The notes beneath the pieces are model-generated. The model saw only the letters and a list, made by a program, of their open reading frames with translations. It was not told where the DNA came from and searched no databases. A DNA stretch of 64,000 nucleotides from Apis mellifera (Eukaryota; Arthropoda; Insecta; Hymenoptera; Apidae): the NCBI RefSeq assembly GCF_003254395.2, contig NC_037638.1:22273352-22337351 (forward strand), written 5' to 3'. Position 1 is the stretch's first letter. Every line of letters begins with the position of its first letter. Shown here piece after piece: positions 48,026 through 58,905 of the stretch. The translations under genes were made by a program, and so were the position numbers.

Positions 48026-51000
48026 AAACCGCCTTAAATACGTCGTATTCACGTCCATCCTGATGTACCGCGGTCCCATCGGTACCAACAACCGCCCCTT
48101 GTGCGCGAGTGTGAATCACTCGAGATGAAAATTTATCGCGAGGTATTTATCATCTTAGAGGAGATGCGTTTCGGTTGACCGAACTCTCACCTCCTCTCTT
48201 GCTCGCCCTCTCGTTTACACGTTTATTGCTTGCTCGTACACAATTCAAATTCGAAGCCGTGAACGGATTACGGAGAGAGGAATTAGGGTCAACGGAGTCG
48301 TTCGATGACCAAGGAACAAGCGTCGCTCGAGATTAAGATCGAGGTTAATGTAGCACCGGTGGCGAAAACGTTTCGGGGAACCGGAAATGAAGCTCCTGTT
48401 TCGAGAACGCGATTCTCGAATCTCCGTTTTTTTTTTCTGTCCCATCATAGTGGAGTCATATGATTCGGATGTAAGGAAATCGAACGGCGATTTCTAAGAT
48501 AACTCTAAGATGATTTTTCAATCATTCAATTTTCAAACGATTCTAAGTTTCGATGATTTGAAAGGAGTAGGAAATTGGAATGGAAAAGAAATCGAAATTT
48601 CAGTAAGTATTATTATTTACGATTCAATTTCTTGATGCGTGGTTGTATTGTCATATTTGTTTCTATCTCTATTCTAGAAAGAAAGAAAAAATAGAACAAG
48701 GAAATCAGAATCGCGATTCACAAATCAATGACGAGGACGCGAAAGATTTATACGAAAGAATCGTGGGAAGAATGATAGATTTTTCGCGCCGCTCGATCGT
48801 TCCCGTTTCTGTTCCTCTTTTTTTTTCTTGTTTATTTATTTATTTTTTGTATTTGCAGTCGAACATACAGAAATATACGACTCGTTCCAGATGTCCCGCT
48901 ACGATTTATAAAAGGAAAAAAAGAAAAAAAAAAGGAGAAACGGATCGGGGTTATGCGCGGCCGTGATTTAAAGCTGGAAGTTTGATTGCGAAAATATGGC
49001 GGCAGAGAGTAAAACTCGCGATCACATTCGATACGTATTATTAACCGGAGAGTTACGTATCACGCACTCAGTTTTCCGCAACTCGAGACGGGTCTATAAA
49101 GCCGCAAAGCGCGATTTCGAAGCGGCTCGGCGCGCGCGCGTACAGCGAGCGCATTAATTAAACCGATACGTTTCAAGACTGGTCTTTGATTAATCACGCC
49201 GGATTCCATCCGTTCCATTGAGAAAGCCGCTGAATAATCTCCCCGGCGAGTAAGACACACTCGTGGCCCTCGTGAAATACAATAGGATAACTGAATCTGG
49301 TATCGATGATCGATAGCTTCGGATGATATCCCCGCGGTCGCCTCCGCGTTGAAAAAAACGAAAGAAAAACAAAAAAAAAGAAAAAAAAAGAAATCCGATG
49401 CGACGCCCACGCGATTCAATCGTGAAACGTGTTACTATTTCAAGCGTGTTACGAGTATCGGATCAAAGGAGAATCGATCCACGGATACTCGTTAAGTTTT
49501 AAGCGATTCCTACTTATTTTTTCTTCTTTCCTTTCTTTCTTCTTCTTTCTTTTTTCTTTTTTTTTTTTCATTTAATGCGCATTGCGTATTTGTGATCTCT
49601 GGTTGAAACGCGGTTGATACTTTACGCTTCGATCGTGCAGAGAGGATCTCGATTAAATGGAACGGCAGCGGGCACGTCGGATGGAAATTAGCATAACTTA
49701 CTTTTGCTTCTCTTTCTCTTCGTTTATTATCGCGACTTGGTTGCAACGACACGTATATTCGTCATCGAGGAATTGCATAGAGGAAAAGCTTGGGGGGAGG
49801 CTTGTTGAAAATTAGCCTTAATTTAATTAAATATAATACCGCGAGAAAGCATGTACACGTTGTACGTACACGGATCACGGAGGCTCGGATCGCGAGCGTC
49901 TCAAACCTCAACGTGTTTAGATATGCACGCTCTACATCGTCAAATTGGTTGTTAATCAGGTCAGAGCTTATGCGACGGCTTGACGTGGTTAAGCAATACG
50001 GTTTTCATTATCTTCGCACCACATTTAAACAACGAGAGAATCGCTCGATATTAATTCGCATCGCTCCTCGAATCCATCTAATTCTCTAAATCAATCTTTC
50101 CAGTTTTTCATAATCTTTTCTATTTGAAAATGTTATTTCGAATTTAGGGTTTCAGTTCGATGATATATCGATATTTTTTTTTTTCCAAAGACGCGGCAAA
50201 AACTTCCCTCTTCACGGAACAATTAATACGTCGTTATAATACGTGTTCGCGGACGCGCGTATACGCGTGTTTACGCGTGTGTGTTAGTCGTCGAAACGCG
50301 TGCACGAGATCGTAATTAAACGCGATCCAATCAGGAAATTCGCGCAAAAATCGCCTGCCCCCGAGCGAGGATCTGCAAAAAAATCCGATCACCGGCAATG
50401 ATTGTGTTCTCCTCTCCGTGTACGGCAATCGGGATCACGGGTTTGATGATCCCGTGCTTCGTGGACGATGATTTACACGCGAAGCGCAGAGTCACGCCGG
50501 TAACGCCGGTAGCATGATGGAACGTTAATACACTGCAAGTAGTCCACGCCATCACCACCACCACCACCACCACCATCACCACCAGTTTGTGACGTGCGCT
50601 CTTCGATTGTTAATTCCGTACTTCATCGTGCTACTCCTGTCGATATTATTAATTTGTCCGTGTTTTTTCGCGCGATGTTTCTTCCCCTTCCGTGTTTCCC
50701 ATCGCATCGAAATATAAACGAGATGATGTATTTATCCGCTATTTTTACTACAGGACGTTTCAACGAAATTGGAATCGAATCGAATTAGATGTGAAATCGA
50801 TCGAAAACGTTATTCTTTCGTTATCTTTACGAGGAAGTTATTTTTTTTTATGATAAAAGAAAAAAATATGTAACGAATCAAACAATTATTAAACGTGTGT
50901 CCAGTCCATTGATTAACTAAAAATGATTATTAAGATATCCGCGTTCGATTCATGAATTATTTCTGAACAAAAATTTAAAGGAACTTAGATATTCATTATA

Positions 51001-51281
51001 AGTTGAAAAAGTACAAGAGTAACAAAATACATGTACGACTTTCAAACAAAAGTTGTTGAGTATAGTGATTCGATCCTGAGATTTTCCCTTCCAAAGAAAT
51101 CGAAATCGAAGTCGAACCGATCTCCGGTGAACCGAATCGAAATTAACCCTTGGCAAATTATTAGCGTGGCGCACGGTGGGAACAGGAAGCTCGCGGTATA
51201 CTTAAACGACGATTTGGTGGCCGTGTTTTAACCGATCTATTTTAATTTCCATCGATTTCGCGCGCTAAAACGCCACTTACG
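48026..51281. other. Non-coding: palindromes and CAC repeat
   Basis: It contains an 8-bp hairpin at 48400-48420 (TTCGAGAA/TTCTCGAA), a GC run near 49130, a 12-bp palindrome CGCGTATACGCG (50256-50267), two overlapping dyads at 50430-50456 (CGGGATC/GATCCCG and CACGGG/CCCGTG), a direct repeat AACGCCGGT x2 near 50500 and the CAC microsatellite. No gene called. Confidence 0.4.
50550..50584. repeat. CAC/CAT trinucleotide microsatellite
   Basis: Eleven units of ACC/CAC with two CAT variants; it encodes a valine run in a spurious minus-strand frame. Confidence 0.93.
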
Positions 51282-51407
51282 TTAATCGAGGGCGCCGATT
51301 AAGCCTTTTATCGCGGCCCTACCCCTTCTTCAAACCCCTCGACCGAGCATTAACGGCGTCTTTCGACACCGTTCGGGTCGCGCTATTAAATCGGCGATAT
51401 CCGATTT
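51282..51407. promoter_or_regulatory. Block with two dyads built on (T)AATCG
   Basis: TTAATCG (51282-51288) pairs with CGATTAA (51296-51302). AAATCGG (51388-51394) pairs with CCGATTT (51401-51407). Both are perfect 7-bp dyads with 6-7 base loops and share the AATCG core, also seen in the 40698-40742 dyad. A homeodomain-type binding role is inference. Confidence 0.2.
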
Positions 51408-52350
51408 TTCACGCGAGCGCGCGGGATCGCCGTGTGTCGAGGCGAGCGGTGGCCGGCCTGTCGAGCATTTAGATCGGATCGGTGCTACACAAGCTCGCGA
51501 GATTAATCTTTGTTCCGTTGTCGTTTGATGAAAAATTCTAGATTACGAAGGTAATCGCATTAATAGACCCTTTGAACGGACGGGAATCAAGACGCGGCCA
51601 TTGTTAAACCTTGCGTCAGTTCACTGGGTTCGGGAGATGAGGCTTTGCGAAACTGCTGTTTGTTATTTCTTGTTTCGAAATATTATGATTGTTATCGATT
51701 ACGGTTACGAAGCGTGGAAAATAGAATTGAGTATCGATATACGTGAAACAATTGTGTCATAATTATTTTATCAAATCGTACTTACTTCGCTCTTTTACAG
51801 ATAACTATATTTTAATCGTCGTGATTATGTACTAATAAAACTCTTCCTTGAATTCTTTCCTCGTATCACTTATATAAAACGTGCCATATAAGATGTGAGA
51901 AATTTTGGCGGGCGTGAGAGAAGGAAAACCTTCCGAGAAGCGAGAGCAATATTACTCTCGGCCTCGATAGGACATTAACCGATCCTTCCCCGCTTTACAG
52001 AACTCGTTCGCATTTCGTTTCCACGCTTTATCTTAATTCCTTTGATGCATCTTTCGAGAAAGAGAGAGAGAGAGAGAAAGAGAGGTGGCATTTAGGTGGA
52101 CGAAAATATCTCTCCTTTGCGAAGCTGTGATATCCGAAAGCTCGGGAGGTGGAGCTCTCCTTTAAAAGCGATTCCCCAAAAAAGCATTACTCGGCGAAGC
52201 GGCTTTGTAGCTGTAACCCCTCGCGCTAAGTTCATAGTTTATGCGCGCAAAGTAGAAATTATTGTCCGCAACTTATTCAAATGCAATAAGATAAGAGGGA
52301 CAACCGGTTCGTCAGGATCAGCAAGCGGCAGCGTGGGGATTATGCTACTA
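51408..52350. other. Non-coding: no recognised feature
   Basis: Mixed sequence with a short GA run near 52062-52085 and a minus-strand donor-like site (GAA|GTAAGT near 51783). No exon or structured element that I can support. Confidence 0.4.
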
Positions 52351-52399
52351 CGCGCGCGCGCGCGTGCGCGAGGGCGGGGGTGGGGGTGGGCGAGGGGGG
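52351..52399 (+). repeat. CG alternating tract joined to a G-quadruplex motif
   Basis: Positions 52351-52370 are almost pure CG/TG alternation (Z-DNA prone). They run directly into GGGCGGGGGTGGGGGTGGG and a further G7 run (52373-52399), a strong G-quadruplex motif. Confidence 0.9.
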
Positions 52400-52420
52400 G
52401 AAGGGCTGGAAGGGACACGC

Positions 52421-52591
52421 ATGCCACGGTTTTTAAACCGGAATTATTCGCAACAAAATTGCGTGCCGCGGCCGGGGCGGAATCCGTGTTCGAAATGCGT
52501 GTTCTACGAAACACGGAACACGTGCGGTGAACGTTACTGTCTACCTGGATCGAAATATGATGACAGGGAGGGGCGAAAGCTCGGGAAATGA
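52421..52591 (+). CDS. Possible small Cys-rich ORF (56 aa), doubtful
   Basis: An ATG at 52421 just after the G-rich tract opens a 56-residue frame. Its middle has five cysteines within about 30 residues: C-x8-C-x2-C-x8-C-x4-C (NPCSKCVFYETRNTCGERYC). The spacing is reminiscent of small disulfide-rich repeats, but I recognise no family, no signal peptide is visible, and the opposite strand has a longer open frame across the same bases. No splice sites frame it. Most likely chance; noted because of the cysteine density. Confidence 0.12.
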   Translation: MPRFLNRNYSQQNCVPRPGRNPCSKCVFYETRNTCGERYCLPGSKYDDREGRKLGK

Positions 52592-55500
52592 ACGGTCGGA
52601 TGAACGAAGAATGCGACCACACCTCGACACCGAGAGAGAGGAAATCTTTGCCCGCTTTCGGCAATTGCTCTTATTACAGTGGTGTTAAATTAGTTTAGGG
52701 GAAATGTTGGTTGTTGGAAGTTTTGATTTTTAAATAATTCCAAAGAAAATTCGAATAAACTCGTGCGCGACGAAAATTGTTATACAGAAACGTGTACGAA
52801 TTGTGTACCAACTTCCAAGCAAGAATTGTAAAAAAATAATTCTTTGGTACAACATTTTCTATGCGTATATTAAGAAATATGCGCGTTTCAATATGGTAAC
52901 ACCGAATTAAAATTAAATTCACGACTGGATATTGAATAAAAAAATTGATAAAACACTTTCGATCGTAATTACACAAAGCAATTGTAAGCAAATAAATGTG
53001 TATGCCGTATCCCCATACGCTTCCCTTTTACAACGAGACACTTGCACCCCTAACGAGCTCGACACCGTCAAAAATGGCGCGAACATCAAACAGGAGGGGG
53101 CGATATAATATTCCCATTTCTCACGATAATCGCGGGGTGTCTCCGTTGGAGAATTGACACCACGTGTCGCTGGAGGACCTACCCCAATCCGTGATTTTTA
53201 CGGCTCATCGGGGGTCGCCGCGTATTATAGAAACACGGTAGCGGGCGAATAGAGACATTTGTTAACGCGGATCTCAGCCCGCATATTGCACCCTCCGTGC
53301 ACGCATATATCCCTCGCCCCTCGCGACCTTACCCTCTTGATTTATCGCCTCGATTGTCATTACTGGGAAACCCCGGTTTTCGGGCCGAACGCTCGGTCGT
53401 CTGCTTCGTGTCTGCATCAACGTGTTACGCGCCGCTCCCGGCACTTGCAAACAAACTTTTGTCAGGATTACGCGCCGATGATTCCGTCGTATTTGGCGAT
53501 ACGCACGCGCGCACGCACACAGACATACACACACGAGGGGAGGAGGCGTGTTATGACACGAGCCTCGAGGTTAATTGCTCGGCTTCCGTTTTCGGCTGCC
53601 CGTTTGCCCGTGAATCCTGGAGGGGAAAAAAGAAAGAAAAAAAAAGGAAAAGAGAAAAGAAAAACGCGAGCCACTCGGCGGGGGAAGAGTAGCACCGATT
53701 GATTCGTGCAAGTTGAATTTGTCCGTCGTGTTCGTGAATGGGGTAAGGGGGAACCGGTTTGTCGCTGTCGTTGTTTGACAGAGCGCAAGATTATGTCGAG
53801 GGTTCTGTTTATTAGGTATAAATATGGGGAGAGGAGATGTTTTGATCGAATGAGGAGTAAAGTGAAATTGTAGAGGGATTGGGGATCTCTAGAGGGACGA
53901 TCCTTTTTCTTTTTCTTTTCAGAAAAAAGAAGTTATCGGTTGATTTTTGCCAAGAAATTTATAACTGTAATTAATAATTGTTCGACTCGCACGGAAAAGC
54001 GTCCGTCACGCAAGAGGAGGAAAATCCATTTATAAGAAAGACCACGAATCGTACCGTTCCAAACTTCACAAAGACTTCTCGCGAAACTTTCCCCGCGAAA
54101 ACAAACTCGCTCCAATCCTCTCGATCGATACTCTCCAATCCTTCCAATACCGATTCTCGTGCGGAATATTTACACATCTCTTTCTTTGGAAAAAATTCTA
54201 ATAAGATTTTAATTCGACACGTTCAGAGATAACATGTAGATCCGCGTTAATTTTCTGATTAATTTTAAACGCAAACCAAGGGAGAATTATTAATTCAACG
54301 ATTTCCCGAGATTTTCCAATCGTTTAAGTGGATTACCATTGTTCCGAGCTTTTCGATCGTGGCAAATACACGTCAAAGGAAATCTCGCGAAGAAGAGGTT
54401 TATTAAATTGCGTTTAATGCGTGCTCTCGGTATGGAAGAGGATAAACCCGGAAAGCGGCGAAAAGGGCGCGGCGGCGGCGGCGGCGTAATCTGCGCAAGT
54501 ATAAACGAAGGGTTTAACGCGGTACGTTTCAGGGATTCCGGATACTCTCGTAACGTTTTGAATTCAACTTTCAGCCGGCATTGGAAACAGAGAGCGCGCG
54601 CGTTGGGTCTCCTCGCGATCAATCACGAGATAACCGGGGAAAAGGGAAGCTATTAAACCGGCAGGAGATTTAGGTTCTTGAATGAAGCGCAAGAATACCG
54701 AATAATCCCGGGGCCACGTCTTTTCCTCGCGGAAAATGGGATCGCTGCGAAATTGCGAGCAACGCGCTTTTATACTCATCGGCCGAGAATTCCTTCTTCC
54801 CTGCCCGCTTCCCATTAATATTCTTTGAATTTTGTCGGGTATTAACGGCATTTTTAAGATACCATCGGTATTGCGAGCGAATTAGCGAAACAGTGTCTAC
54901 GGATTATTTTTAAAATTTTTTTTTTCTTTTTTGTTTTTCCGTTTTTTTTTTTTTTGAATTTTATCGCGAGAAAATTATCAGAGTTGACGTTGAGTAACGT
55001 GGAGAATTTTTGTCTATTTTTGTAAATTTACAAAATTCATAAAAATAAGAAAATATGAATGTAGAAGAGACGTTAAAAGCAACGTGATTCTGAAAATAAA
55101 ACTTTGAGTGTTTGACTAATTCCTTTGACAATTGAATAACAAAATCAATTATGGATAACAAGTTGTTATACATCATACATGGGGAAGTAAATAAAAAATA
55201 AAAGTTTATTGAAAAAATATACATTACAATAAAGTATATATCTCGAATTGAATTTCTTTTTAAATAGTTTTTAATCTAACTCTAATCTAAATAATCTATT
55301 TGTGCACTAATTACATTTTAGATTTTTAAATTCGATTTTCTTTTTTTTTTTTTTCAAAAAAATTCGCTCTCCTTTGAACGAATATCGAATCGATTCGAGG
55401 CATATACTTTATATACCAAATTTTTGTATTCTTCGTCTTTGCTTCACGGAATTATAGCCGATGAGCCGGCCAAGACGATCGATAGTTCCTTTCAGAGTAG

Positions 55501-57343
55501 ATGTAAAGTATAGATTTCAATTTCCAGAGGAGAGACCATGTAACGGGAACACACAAGGCGCGTCAGTCGCAGCTCGGTCCACGGTTTTCTTGCGCGCAGT
55601 AGTACACGCCTCTTCTTCCCGTCTCGACATTATTTATACGATGAAAAAGGGTGAACGCACGCCTCAACTTATGCGCATCCGTTACATATTTTACCGCGGC
55701 CAAAACGGTGTACCCTTTTTTTTTCTCTCTATCGCGTAAATGATTAATCGATCCAGAAGGATCGGATCCTAAAAATATCGAGAGAACGTTCTTTCGAGGC
55801 CGCGAAAAAAGTTTCTCACTCGTTTATTTCCGACAACGACTTCCTCCACACGAGGAAGCGAACGTTTGTCACTGGATACTTCTTCGAGGGAAGAACGGTG
55901 CTTAATTGATAGGAACGCGACGACTTTAATTATGCTGCTATTCCATCTCGTCGTGCTTATTTTTAAAACTCTTCGACGGGGCGTTAAGAAATGGAGAAGA
56001 TGGGTAAATATATAGGATAAATGTTCTCGAGTCGCTTTCTCAGCTGGCGCAATTTTAAACTTTTATTTTTTTTAATTTCTATAATAAAAAAAATAAAAAT
56101 TAAACGGTTTAATTTCTAAGTTTTTTCTAAAAAAAGCGAGAAAAAAAATCGAACGCTTTTTTAATTAATAACAATATATTTATAAATCGTAGTAAACGAT
56201 ATATAAATTTTTCATCGTTTTCAACAACACTCAGAAAATATATTCCGATAAATATATTCGAATTTCTTCGTCCCGAGACCACAACATTACACATATCCAC
56301 GATGACAATAATAATTACTTACGTTATATGGCAACGTTTCGAGTAAATAATAGACACGTCATACGATACAATATGTAAACATACGATATGTATATGTTTC
56401 TTGCGCGAACAATCGGCGAGGAGCAACAGTCGCGAAGAGGCACAGCTCGGTATTTCCGCTCGAGCATCGCTCGCGATATATAATTAATCAAAGCCGGTTC
56501 GTGCGGTCGATATCGAAGGAAGGGACGACTCTCCGCGACTCCTCGAGCGAGAAAGGTAGGCAAGCTCGTGGCAAGCGTATCCACGAGAGGGGAGAAAACA
56601 TCCCTCGGCTGCGATAAACCGAAGCCTTGTTGCGTAGTTCGTAACAACGCCCGGCAGGACAATAAACGGGCGCGTTTTACACGTGTACACGCGCGCCGGG
56701 GAAAGGGAACGTGACTTAAGAGAGCATGGCTGTTTAAGTGGCGCACGTCTTTCGCTCGAAATCACTTCGTTCCTCCAAGGTATGCGGAATCTTCGTATAA
56801 TTTCGTCGAATTATCTTTCATCCCATTAACTAATTCGGAACACGCGATAGATATTTACGGTACTCTATGGAAAAAAATGTAACCAATAATTAAACGAAGA
56901 GTGTAGCGAAATATTCGTATAAGAAGGAACGAAAATCTTTGAAAATCTTGTCGTTAGAAACGAAGCTTGGGAAGGAAAAGAGAGAAAGAAGAAGAATCGT
57001 AGGATGGAAATAATGGAAGAGAGGATTTACAATATTCCCAAGTTCCGAAGCGTTCGAAAAGCGTTGGAGGGAAGGGAATTTGCAAGCGATATCCATTCGA
57101 TCGGTCTCGTATCAGCATGGATGGGAAAGTTGGCGCATTAATTGAACGAGACACCGATGTCGTTCCCGGACGTTACAAACTTGGTTACGATCGAGAGGGA
57201 GCGCCGACGACCGATTATATTCGCAAAACAGCTCGTGCTTGGATTGGCGCGTCGCACAGATGCTTGGCCTCCTTTTACGACTTTGCCACGTAAACGGAAG
57301 CGTCCTTAACAGGCATCCGGCGCAACCGTGGTATTTCAGGGAT
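52592..57343. other. Non-coding: AT-rich block and scattered dyads
   Basis: It contains hairpin-prone sequence at 53135-53165 (GGTGTCTCC/GGA..GACACC), AC repeats near 53500, an AT-rich block (54900-55420) with poly-T and poly-A runs, a 20-bp dyad at 55778-55797, and an AT-only inverted repeat at 56061-56098 (14 pairs, loop 10). The AT-rich block could be a decayed mobile element, but no terminal repeats or transposase remnants are recognisable. No gene called. Confidence 0.4.
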
Positions 57344-57399
57344 ATTTTCCGCGATCAAACGCGTGTTTGAGAACACGCGCTTTTACGATCGCCGAAGAT
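57344..57399. other. 56-base hairpin of about 23 pairs, pre-miRNA-like
   Basis: From outside in: ATTTTC pairs with GAAGAT (one G-U in RNA), a C-C mismatch, GCGATC (57351-57356) with GATCGC (57387-57392), AAA with TTT flanked by small bulges on one side, then CGCGTGTT (57360-57367) with AACACGCG (57372-57379) around the loop TGAG. The perfect 8-bp tip and the 6-bp stems lie in register. The length is at the short end for an animal pre-miRNA. Strand and expression unknown. Confidence 0.4.
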
Positions 57400-58735
57400 C
57401 GCGTCTTTTAAAGCGCTTTTTCTTTCATTTCTGAATCGTCGGGAAAGTGGGCCGGCGGCCTCTTCGCGCAATGCGTTTCGTTTAACGCGACACGTCGGTG
57501 GAGGAGAGGAGATGCTCGTAAATCTTTTTTAAACGGCAATGTATCCTTCAAATCCCTTTTCCTCCGACCATTTATCTGTTCACTAAATATTTACCACGGA
57601 TTATCTCCTTGTAGGTGCTCAAGGAAAGTCATTAAATACGTGAAATTTTTCTTTGATATTCGGAAATTTCTCAGTGATATTCGGATCAATTTTGCTCTGC
57701 AATGATTCACAGGCATTTCGTTCTCGTTGTTAATACTAGTATCGATGAAAAAAAGTATTAGATCGATACACGATGGAAAATAATTTTCTAATTAATCGAA
57801 ACGAGATATATAGTCCGAATACAATGATTGATAGAATCCAATCCATCGAATTCAAATGCCAGACAAATCAAATTTATCGTTTCGATTGAAATCATCGAAA
57901 AAAGGGAGGCACGTTTATTTCAGATAGAAAGTGGAATCGAGGTCGATTCGATCTCGACGAGATATTTTGTTTGTACGAACACACGCTGAGGAAAGGTTAC
58001 TTCCTCGTTACTTTAGTCTATCGCGAGACACGCGAAAGTTAAACTTACTGGGACATTAGGCTTGGGTCCCGCGTTAAGTATGCCGATACAAAAGAGGTCG
58101 GCACCGGCCCCTCCAAATAAATCTGCCTTCACGGACCAGTCTCCCTTCTTTCTCCTCCTCCTCCTCCTCGATCGTGCCTCGACCGATGGTAAAATGGTTG
58201 AATTGCGACTTCATTAGCCGCGACTTTGCGCTCGCTGCAATTCCGCGGCGTTCCTCTCCTTTCGTCGCTTCGATGGTCGAGGAGGAGAGGAAGGGAGGGA
58301 GGGAGAGGTGGAAGAATGGATAAACAGGGTGGAAAGGAGGGAGTCGTTGGCCACCTCCACCTGCGTCGCCATCCACCACCACCACCGTCCATTCCGTGTT
58401 TCGTGGGCCGAAAAAGCGAGCGGAGATTCGACAAAAGAATGGACAGGTACGAGCGAAGGAGAGGAGGAGAGAGGAAGCGTACGTACACGCGTGCACCCAG
58501 TGTGTCGACGAGGAGGGGGTAAAGGGAGAATAGTAGGAAGGGAAGGGGCAGGAATGAAAAGGGAAGAAAAAAAATGGAACGTTCCGTAGATCGCACGCCA
58601 TGGGACGACGACTGCCCTCTCTCTCTCTCTCTTCATTCTCTTTGTCCCTCTTATCTTTCCTGCCTCTCCGCGTTTGTCTCTCCCCTGCCCTCGCCGCCTT
58701 CCTTTCCCCCTTCCTTCTCCTTCCTTCACGGCTTC
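57400..58735. other. Non-coding: possible pseudoknot, purine/pyrimidine tracts
   Basis: It holds a direct repeat GATATTCGGA x2 (57655 and 57677), the interleaved dyads at 57731-57769, and strongly strand-biased purine or pyrimidine sequence (58140-58180, 58280-58330, 58500-58735). Long frames on the minus strand (58074-58601, 58214-58729) come from this bias and have no motifs. Confidence 0.4.
57731..57769. other. Interleaved dyads, possible pseudoknot
   Basis: TAATACT (57731-57737) complements AGTATTA (57754-57760), and GTATCGAT (57739-57746) complements ATCGATAC (57762-57769). The order is A-B-A'-B', the topology of an H-type pseudoknot. Both dyads are perfect. Confidence 0.55.
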
Positions 58736-58891
58736 ATCCTGTACAGTGCGTGGCGCAAACGCGATGCTGGTGTCGCGGAACCGCGAACCGCAGACTTCTT
58801 GCGACCGCGTTCTCCAACGCCTCGCTCCTCTCCCGGGATCTCGTCGAAGATGGTCTTCAAATTAAACTCCTTCTTGTTGGAGAATATCGAT
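58736..58891 (-). CDS. Candidate terminal coding segment, unrecognised
   Basis: A minus-strand frame is open from 58905 to the TGA at 58738-58736 and has no ATG before its end. It must therefore be a spliced 3' exon or not be coding. The start shown follows CAAAG at 58892; a shorter start at 58872 follows CTCCAACAAG. Codons are regular, with many G or C third bases: it reads FNLKTIFDEIPGEE, then GRKKSAVRGSATPASRL, ending HALYRMKP. It is basic and hydrophilic. No domain recognised. Two plus-strand frames (58574-58975 and 58600-58914) are open across the same bases, which lowers confidence. No polyadenylation signal is seen close downstream; the nearest AATAAA on this strand is about 0.8 kb away (near 57912). 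Confidence 0.24.
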
Positions 58892-58905
58892 CTTTGTTTC
58901 GGCAA

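Noticed and set aside
54900..55420. AT-rich block that could be a decayed transposon
   Set aside because: No terminal inverted repeats, target-site duplication or transposase remnant could be seen.
56061..56098. 14-bp inverted repeat TTTTATTTTTTTTA/TAAAAAAAATAAAA
   Set aside because: Arms are pure A/T low complexity, so pairing is expected by chance in AT-rich DNA.
58074..58729. Overlapping 155-175 codon minus-strand frames
   Set aside because: Three frames of the same strand are open at once because the strand is pyrimidine-rich, so openness carries no coding information.
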